A stretch of DNA of 15,923 bases. Source: Streptosporangiaceae bacterium. Its GTDB lineage: Bacteria; Actinomycetota; Actinomycetes; Streptosporangiales; Streptosporangiaceae. The stretch spans positions 1-15,923 of the forward strand of contig JASIBM010000228.1 in NCBI GenBank assembly GCA_030045175.1. Direction: 5' to 3'. Below the pieces are notes generated by a model, which worked only from the letters and a program-made list of their open reading frames with translations, was not told where the DNA came from and did no database searches. Made by a program: the position numbers and the translations under genes. Positions 1 through 4,764 of the stretch are shown one piece after another (the first letter of the stretch is position 1; every line of letters begins with the position of its first letter).

Positions 1-1331
1 AGGTGGGTTCGGCCGCCTGGTCCCTGCCTGCCCTCGAAGTTCCTGTTGCTCGTGGACGCGCAGCGCTCCTTCGGCGCGAGGATGTCGCCGTTCATCCCGA
101 GGCACATCGAGCAGCCGGCCGATCGCCATTCGAAGCCCGCGGCGGTGAAGACAGCGTCCAGGCCCTCGGCCTCCGCCTCGGCCTTCACCCGCGCAGAGCC
201 TGGCACCACGATCGCCCGTACGCCGCCGCTGACCCGCCGGCCGCGCAGCACGCTGGCCGCCGCCCGCAGGTCAGCGAGCCTGCCGTTGGTGCATGAGCCG
301 ATGAAGACGGCGTCGACCCGGATGTCCCTGATCGCGGTGCCTGGCCGCAGGCCCATGTAATCAAGTGCGCGCTGGGCGGCCTGGCGAGCCTGCGGCGTGG
401 CGAACGAGGCGGGATCTGGGACCGCGTCGTCGATGCCGGCCGACTGCGCCGGGTTGGTGCCCCAGGTCACCACGGGCCGGAGCGTCGCCGCGTCGACCCG
501 CACCTCGTGGTCGAACGCGGCGCCGTCATCGGTGGCCAGCGCGCGCCAGTCGTCGAGCGCGCGTTCCCACTTCGCGCCCTCGGGGCTGTGCGAGCGACCT
601 TCGAGGAAGGCGAACGTGGTGTCGTCGGGCGCGATCATCCCAGCCCTGGCGCCGGCCTCGATCGACATGTTGCAGACCGTCATCCGGCCGGCCATGTCCA
701 GGCCGCGGATCGCCGAGCCCCGGTACTCGATCACCGAGCCGGCGCCGCCACCCGTCCCGAGCTCGGCGATGATGCCGAGCACCAGGTCCTTGGCGCTGAC
801 GCCGGGCCCGAGCTCGCCGTCCACGGTTACCGCCATCGCCTTCGGCTTGACCTGGCGGAGCGTCTGGGTCGCGAGCACGTGCTCGACCTCGGTCGTGCCG
901 ATGCCGAACGCGAGCGCGCCGAACGCGCCGTGCGTCGAGGTGTGGCTGTCGCCGCAGACGATGGTCATGCCCGGCTGGGTCAGCCCTAGCTGCGGGCCGA
1001 TCACGTGCACGACGCCCTGCTCGGCGCTGCCGAGCGGGTACAGCGTGATGCCGTGCGCCTCGCAGTTCTTGCGCAGCCTGGCCATCTGCTCGGCGGCCAG
1101 CGGGTCGGCGATCGGGCCGAGCGGGTCGATCGTGGGCACGTCGTGATCCATCGTCGCCACCGTCAGGTCGGGCCTGCGCACCGGCCGCCCGGCCAGCTCG
1201 AGCCCTTCGAACGCCTGCGGCGAGGTCACCTCGTGGACCAGGTGCAGGTCGATGTACAGCAGCGGCGGCTCGCCTTCCGGGCTCGCGACCACATGCCGGT
1301 CCCAGACCTTGTCGAAAAGGCGGCCGATCAT
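1..1331 (-). CDS. leuC: 3-isopropylmalate dehydratase large subunit (partial, C-terminus off window)
   Basis: LeuC is the aconitase-family [4Fe-4S] subunit of isopropylmalate isomerase. With LeuD it converts 2-isopropylmalate to 3-isopropylmalate in leucine biosynthesis, in the cytoplasm. The minus-strand translation opens with MIGRLFDKVWDRHVV, continues with YIDLHLVHEVTSPQAFEGL and CGDSHTSTHGAFG, and carries the cluster ligands in FIGSCTNGR (Cys347) and AGCSMCLGMN (Cys407, Cys410). These positions, counted from the start at 1331, are the ones I recall for LeuC, which supports that start. About 444 residues are present and the frame is open at the left edge, so roughly 20-30 residues are missing; leuD would be expected next. 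The start at 1331 overlaps the stop of the small ORF at 1328-1477 as ATGA. An in-frame ATG at 1346 is possible but has no visible ribosome binding site and would add five unconserved residues. Confidence 0.96.
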   Translation of the reverse strand, partial: MIGRLFDKVWDRHVVASPEGEPPLLYIDLHLVHEVTSPQAFEGLELAGRPVRRPDLTVATMDHDVPTIDPLGPIADPLAAEQMARLRKNCEAHGITLYPLGSAEQGVVHVIGPQLGLTQPGMTIVCGDSHTSTHGAFGALAFGIGTTEVEHVLATQTLRQVKPKAMAVTVDGELGPGVSAKDLVLGIIAELGTGGGAGSVIEYRGSAIRGLDMAGRMTVCNMSIEAGARAGMIAPDDTTFAFLEGRSHSPEGAKWERALDDWRALATDDGAAFDHEVRVDAATLRPVVTWGTNPAQSAGIDDAVPDPASFATPQARQAAQRALDYMGLRPGTAIRDIRVDAVFIGSCTNGRLADLRAAASVLRGRRVSGGVRAIVVPGSARVKAEAEAEGLDAVFTAAGFEWRSAGCSMCLGMNGDILAPKERCASTSNRNFEGRQGPGGRTH

Positions 1332-1477
1332 CGCCCTTGGTTCCATTGGGCATCGCTGTCGGCGGTCCTGCCGCCGTTGTCCCGCCGGTCAAGCGCGATC
1401 TGGACGGCCGCGAGGGCCGCCGCGCTCGGATGTGAAGAGTCGGATTGCTCGGTTTCCTGGCTGGCTTCTTGCCTCAT
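1328..1477 (-). CDS. Small ORF (49 aa) overlapping and probably coupled to leuC
   Basis: I do not recognise this protein. The minus-strand frame starts with ATG at 1477 and encodes a polar, acidic start (MRQEASQETEQSDSSHPS), an Ala-rich middle (AAALAAVQIALDRRD) and a tail ending in AQWNQGR. Its TGA stop (1330-1328) overlaps the leuC ATG (1331-1329) in an ATGA arrangement. GGGAG lies six bases before its ATG and is a far better ribosome binding site than anything in front of leuC. Third codon positions are mostly G or C, as in neighbouring genes. It has only two leucine codons, not adjacent, so it is not a classic leucine attenuator peptide. No membrane segment, cysteines or known motif are visible. 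Inference: it is translated and delivers ribosomes to leuC. It could also be a non-functional leader ORF. Confidence 0.6.
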   Translation of the reverse strand: MRQEASQETEQSDSSHPSAAALAAVQIALDRRDNGGRTADSDAQWNQGR

Positions 1478-1498
1478 GACGTACTCCCGTCGCTGCCT

Positions 1499-1535
1499 GG
1501 TCCGCGTGTGCCTGGGCAGTCCTTGACCGCGGACC
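1499..1535 (-). promoter_or_regulatory. Leader hairpin upstream of the leuC-coupled small ORF
   Basis: GGTCCGCG (1499-1506) and CGCGGACC (1528-1535) are perfect complements around a 21-base loop. The loop itself holds TGCC-TG-GGCA, which can form a small inner stem. The structure would lie in the 5' leader of the leuC transcript, about 20 bases before the small ORF start and just upstream of its GGGAG ribosome binding site. A role in controlling leuC expression is inference. There is no T tract, so it is not a standard terminator. Confidence 0.35.
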
Positions 1536-1588
1536 GCGGCCTGGCGCGAGTCGCCTGCGACCGGCCGTGATCATTGAGTCGGACTGAG

Positions 1589-1642
1589 AACTTACGTTTC
1601 AACCTCGCCCTGCCTGGCAGTGCTCGGGTCAAAACGTAAGTT
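1589..1642. repeat. 11-bp inverted repeat, candidate operator pair
   Basis: AACTTACGTTT (1589-1599) is exactly matched by its reverse complement AAACGTAAGTT (1632-1642), with 32 bases between the arms. The arms are AT-rich in a very GC-rich region, which is typical of regulator-binding half-sites. The arm spacing is about four helical turns from centre to centre. It lies upstream of the leuC unit and could serve a leucine-pathway regulator, but no regulator gene is adjacent, so the assignment is open. Confidence 0.35.
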
Positions 1643-1671
1643 GAGGGGGCAACCTAGCCAGCGCCTCAACC

Positions 1672-1713
1672 CCGTAGCGGGCTGCTGGCCTGTCTGATCA
1701 GGTCCCGCTACGG
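1672..1713. repeat. 10-bp inverted repeat / stem-loop
   Basis: CCGTAGCGGG (1672-1681) pairs perfectly with CCCGCTACGG (1704-1713) across a 22-base loop that itself contains the palindrome CTGATCAG. It is not downstream of any gene on either strand, so a terminator role is not obvious. It may be an operator, a structured leader or part of an unannotated small RNA. Confidence 0.3.
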
Positions 1714-2065
1714 CTGCTAAGGATGAGTACGTAAAGCCGCATGATGCGCCAACCATACATGACCAGCCAAAGGCCTCGCACCGGGGCCGGCTACCGGGCA
1801 GGCCGAGCCGGCTGCCGCGAGCGGAGGCTGGCCCGGCCGGGCGAACAGGCCCCCAGGCCGGCCGGAACAGCGGGGACGAGCGAGGGCGCACCGCGGTCAC
1901 CAGCGGACCGGCAGCTCAGTCGTGAGCCGTGCGAATGCGGGCACGCGGTCATTCGGGCGGGCGACCCGGATTGCGCCAGGGCCGATGGCTGATCGGCTGG
2001 GCCGGCGCATATCATGGCGACGGCATCGAAAAGGCAAGCGCTCGCGATAACGGCTTGGAGCCAAC

Positions 2066-2914
2066 ATGGCGGAGACGGACCGGACAGAGGGTCGGCAGGC
2101 CGATCTGGACGGCAGCAAGATTGACCTCCAGTTCGATCGACCCCACCCAGCCCGCGTCTATGATTACCTGCTCGGCGGCAAGGACAACTTCGCCGCCGAC
2201 AGGCAAGCCGCCGAGGCTGGCCTGAGGGCCAACCCGAACTCCCGTACCCCGCCGAGGGAGAACAGGGCGTTCCTGCGCCGCGCGGTCACCTACCTCGCGC
2301 GCGAAGCGGGCATCACGCAGTTCCTTGACATTGGCACCGGCATTCCGACGTCTCCCAACGTGCATGAGATCGCGCAGGCCATCAGCTCGCAGGCGCGCGT
2401 CGTGTATGTCGACAACGACCCCATCGTGCTGACACACGCGCGCGCGCTGCTCGCCACCGGCCCGGGAGGTAAGACGGCTTACATCGACGCCGACGTGCGA
2501 AATCCGGACGCGATCCTTCGCTCCGCTGAGCTGCTCGATACGCTCGACCTGGATAAGCCCGTCGGGCTGCTGCTGATCGCGATCTTGCACTTCGTGGGCG
2601 ACGACGACGACCCTGCCGGGCTCGTCAACAGGCTGCTGGCCGCCCTGCCGGGCGGGAGCTACCTTGCGCTGACGCACCTGACCGGCGATTACGACCCCGC
2701 GGCGTGGGAAGGGGTCGCCGCCGTGTACCGGCGCAGCGGCGTGATCATGCAGGTCAGGCCCAAGGCGAGCATCGAGCGGTATTTCGCTGGCCTGGAAATG
2801 GTCGATCCAGGGTTGGTCTCATTGCCGGACTGGCGGCCTGATCCAGCTGAGGTCGGGACCCGGCCAACCGATGCCGAGGTCTCGGTGTACGGGGGGGTCG
2901 CCCGCAAGCCCTGA
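2066..2914 (+). CDS. SAM-dependent methyltransferase, DUF574 / Methyltransf_19 family
   Basis: This 282-residue protein belongs to an actinobacterial family of SAM-dependent methyltransferases (pfam Methyltransf_19, formerly DUF574), usually present in many paralogues; substrates are generally unknown. The family signature starts at PHPARVYDYLLGGKDNFAAD (27-46). It continues with the SAM-binding glycine motif QFLDIGTGIPT (85-95), the acidic ribose-binding stretch VYVDNDP (113-119), DADVRNP (141-147) and the GSYLALTHLT segment. Length is normal for the family. The ATG start has GGAG five bases upstream and is the first Met of the conserved frame. It stands alone between intergenic regions; the downstream S53 gene has its own ribosome binding site 263 bases later, so they are probably separate units. 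No membrane or export signal is visible, so it should be cytoplasmic. Confidence 0.93.
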   Translation: MAETDRTEGRQADLDGSKIDLQFDRPHPARVYDYLLGGKDNFAADRQAAEAGLRANPNSRTPPRENRAFLRRAVTYLAREAGITQFLDIGTGIPTSPNVHEIAQAISSQARVVYVDNDPIVLTHARALLATGPGGKTAYIDADVRNPDAILRSAELLDTLDLDKPVGLLLIAILHFVGDDDDPAGLVNRLLAALPGGSYLALTHLTGDYDPAAWEGVAAVYRRSGVIMQVRPKASIERYFAGLEMVDPGLVSLPDWRPDPAEVGTRPTDAEVSVYGGVARKP

Positions 2915-2926
2915 CGGCCGTGATCG

Positions 2927-2959
2927 GGCGCCGCGAGGGCTCGCCTTTCGGTCGGCGCC
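2927..2959 (+). terminator. Possible hairpin terminator of the DUF574 methyltransferase
   Basis: Twelve bases after the stop codon, GGCGCCG (2927-2933) can pair with CGGCGCC (2953-2959) around a 19-base loop. The stem is short, the loop is long and no T run follows, so this is a weak candidate. Confidence 0.3.
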
Positions 2960-3047
2960 TGACCTGCCGCGCTCGGTACCGGCGGGTGACATGTCTCCTT
3001 TAGGCCGCGCTGACCGTGGCTGGCGCGAAGCCTTTCTTCCTGCCTTC

Positions 3048-3071
3048 ACTGGGTCATTTACTGGATCATTG
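3048..3071 (+). repeat. Tandem 12-bp direct repeat upstream of the S53 protease
   Basis: ACTGGGTCATTT is followed directly by ACTGGATCATTG (10 of 12 bases identical). The pair is relatively AT-rich, sits about 107 bases before the protease start, and leads into GGTAGAGTTCGATG, which could hold a weak -10 element (TAGAGT, 3073-3078). It may be an activator site or part of the protease promoter; this is inference from position and composition. Confidence 0.3.
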
Positions 3072-3177
3072 GTAGAGTTCGATGAGATTGGCCGCGCCGG
3101 TTCATATCTGCCTGGGGCCAGGCTGGGCGCGTGGTCTGGCGCGGTTCGCGCAACAACGGCGAAGTGGAGGACTTGGG

Positions 3178-4680
3178 ATGAGAGGTTCTTGGGCACTGGG
3201 CCTGGTTCGCGCCGCGGCTATGACAGCGATCATGGCGCTCGGGACGGGCGGTGCGGCGGCGGCCCCGGTGGTCGTCGCCAGGGTGGCTCCGATCCCGTTC
3301 GCGACCGGGCACATCCTGGCTGCTGGCCACATGGCGCAGCCGCCGACCACGGCGGAATGTGAGGCGGATTTCGGCATCGCCTGTTACCAGGCCTTCCAGA
3401 TCCAGCGGGCCTACGATCTGGCCCCGCTGTTCAACAATGGGATCGAGGGCCAGGGCGAGACGATCGTCATCGTCGATGCCTTCGGATCCCCGTCCATCGC
3501 CTCCGACCTGCAGACCTTCGACTCACAGATGGGCCTGCCCAACCCGCCCTCCTTCCAGGTGATCACCCCCGAGGGCCCGATCACCACCAACCCATCGAAC
3601 TGCACGTCCGTGTACAGCCCGACCGGCCCTGATCTGTGCTCCGACTACTACGGCTGGACCGACGAGACGAGCCTCGACGTCGAGTGGTCGCACGTAATGG
3701 CCCCGGATGCCAACATCATCCTGGTCGAGACCCCGATGACAGAGACCGAGGGCATCTACGGGTTCCCGCAGATCGTGGCGGCTGAGAACTACGTCATCGA
3801 CCACCATCTCGGTGACGTGATCTCCCAGAGCTTCGGCGCCTCCGAGCAGACCTTCACCAGCCCGAGCCAGATCTACTCGCTGCGGTCCGCGTACACGAAC
3901 GCGGCGCAGCAGGGCGTGACCGTCCTGGCGGGGAGCGGTGACCAGGGCTCGACTGACTACTACTGCGACCCGAGCTCGGGTTGCGCGGACCCGAACGACT
4001 CGCTCTGCTGCCTGTCGACCCCGACGATCGACTGGCCAGCGTCGGACCCGCTGGTCACCGGGGTGGGCGGCACCCAGCTGCACCTCAACGCTGAGGGCTA
4101 CCGTACCGCTCCTGACAGCGTCTGGAACGATCTCAGCTCCACGGTCGGGGTGCCAGGGCCCGTATACACCTGGGGGTCGAGTGGCGGGGGCCTTTCCACG
4201 GTCTTCTCGCGCCCGGCGTTCCAGAACGGGGTGGCAGGCGTCGTCGGCGACAGCCGGGGCACGCCTGACATCGCGATGAGCGCCGCGGTCAACGGGGCGG
4301 TCGACTTCTACGACACCACCGACCCGTCAGTCGCCGGCTGGGGGATCGTGGGCGGGACCAGTGAGGCATCCCCGCTCTTCTCCGGCATCGTGGCCTTGGC
4401 CGACCAGGTGGCGGGGCACAGCCTCGGCGACCTGAACCCGGCCCTGTACGCAATGGCCGAGAGCGGACAGCCCGACGGAATCGTGCCGATCTCCCAGGGC
4501 AACAACACCTTCACGTTCTGCATCGCCGCCGACATCGAGAGCAACGATTCCTGTGCATCGAGCTCCGACCTCGTGACGGTCCCTGGCTTCAACGCCAACG
4601 GCTCTTACAACAACGCGACCGGGTGGGGCACCGTGGACGCTGCCTTGTTCGTTCCGGCATTGGCCCGCGCCGCGGGATAG
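3178..4680 (+). CDS. Secreted S53 family serine-carboxyl peptidase (sedolisin/kumamolisin-like)
   Basis: S53 peptidases are acid-acting endopeptidases with a Ser-Glu-Asp triad. Here Glu163 and Asp167 lie in DETSLDVEW, the oxyanion Asp255 in AGSGDQGS, and the nucleophile Ser395 in GGTSEASP. The C-terminal GWGTVD (482-487) matches the family calcium-binding end. The 500-residue protein begins with an apparent signal peptide: Arg near the N-terminus, a hydrophobic stretch to about residue 22, then GTGGAAAAP with likely cleavage near 28-30. It is therefore predicted to be exported. The start at 3178 is chosen because GGAGG lies seven bases upstream and the signal peptide begins there; the frame is open further upstream without support. 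Only about 50 residues separate the signal peptide from the catalytic domain (AYDLAPLFNNGIEGQGETI), so the usual activation prodomain of well over 100 residues is absent. Several Cys pairs may form disulphides. Confidence 0.93.
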   Translation: MRGSWALGLVRAAAMTAIMALGTGGAAAAPVVVARVAPIPFATGHILAAGHMAQPPTTAECEADFGIACYQAFQIQRAYDLAPLFNNGIEGQGETIVIVDAFGSPSIASDLQTFDSQMGLPNPPSFQVITPEGPITTNPSNCTSVYSPTGPDLCSDYYGWTDETSLDVEWSHVMAPDANIILVETPMTETEGIYGFPQIVAAENYVIDHHLGDVISQSFGASEQTFTSPSQIYSLRSAYTNAAQQGVTVLAGSGDQGSTDYYCDPSSGCADPNDSLCCLSTPTIDWPASDPLVTGVGGTQLHLNAEGYRTAPDSVWNDLSSTVGVPGPVYTWGSSGGGLSTVFSRPAFQNGVAGVVGDSRGTPDIAMSAAVNGAVDFYDTTDPSVAGWGIVGGTSEASPLFSGIVALADQVAGHSLGDLNPALYAMAESGQPDGIVPISQGNNTFTFCIAADIESNDSCASSSDLVTVPGFNANGSYNNATGWGTVDAALFVPALARAAG

Positions 4681-4717
4681 GGCAGGGTTGTCCCCGGCTG
4701 GCGCGGCCGGCCGGGGT

Positions 4718-4748
4718 CGGAGGGGGCGGCCGGGTGCCGCCCCCTCCG
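4718..4748. terminator. Bidirectional hairpin between convergent S53 protease and LuxR genes
   Basis: CGGAGGGGGCGGC (4718-4730) and GCCGCCCCCTCCG (4736-4748) form a perfect 13-bp stem with a five-base loop (CGGGT). It lies between the stops of two convergent genes (4680 and 4765), the expected place for a shared terminator. There is no long U tract, as is common in actinomycetes. A weaker CCCCGGC/GCCGGGG hairpin precedes it. Confidence 0.75.
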
Positions 4749-4764
4749 CCGTTCTCGTGCGTAC

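Larger units (their letters stand above)
1478..2065. other. Gene-free intergenic region between the leuC unit and the DUF574 methyltransferase
   Basis: These 588 bases separate two divergent transcription units. I see no convincing gene: the longest open frames (for example minus strand 1592-1900) lack a ribosome binding site and look unlike any protein, rich in Arg, Pro and Gly with scattered Cys. The region contains a hairpin at 1499-1535, an 11-bp inverted repeat at 1589-1642 and a 10-bp stem at 1672-1713, each listed separately, plus GC-rich palindromic sequence around 1790-1870. No tRNA signature was found. It should hold the promoters of both units, but I cannot place either with confidence. 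Confidence 0.6.

Noticed and set aside
397..1146. Plus-strand 249-codon open frame opposite leuC
   Set aside because: Antisense shadow in high-GC DNA, Ser/Ala/Pro-rich with no ribosome binding site; leuC explains the sequence.
526..1392. Long minus-strand open frame (288 codons) over leuC
   Set aside because: It is the +1 shadow of leuC: the translation is Arg/Gly/Pro-rich with no family pattern, while the real leuC frame carries all iron-sulphur cysteines.
1328..1477. Classic leucine attenuator peptide upstream of leuC
   Set aside because: Only two separate Leu codons and no terminator/antiterminator pair with a T run, so a standard leu attenuator is not supported.
1592..1900. Minus-strand 102-codon open frame in the intergenic region
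   Set aside because: GTG start without a ribosome binding site, composition unlike a protein, and it runs over both inverted repeats; treated as non-coding.
3082..3177. Upstream extension of the S53 protease frame
   Set aside because: It would bury the signal peptide 32 residues inside the protein; GGAGG before the ATG at 3178 decides the start.
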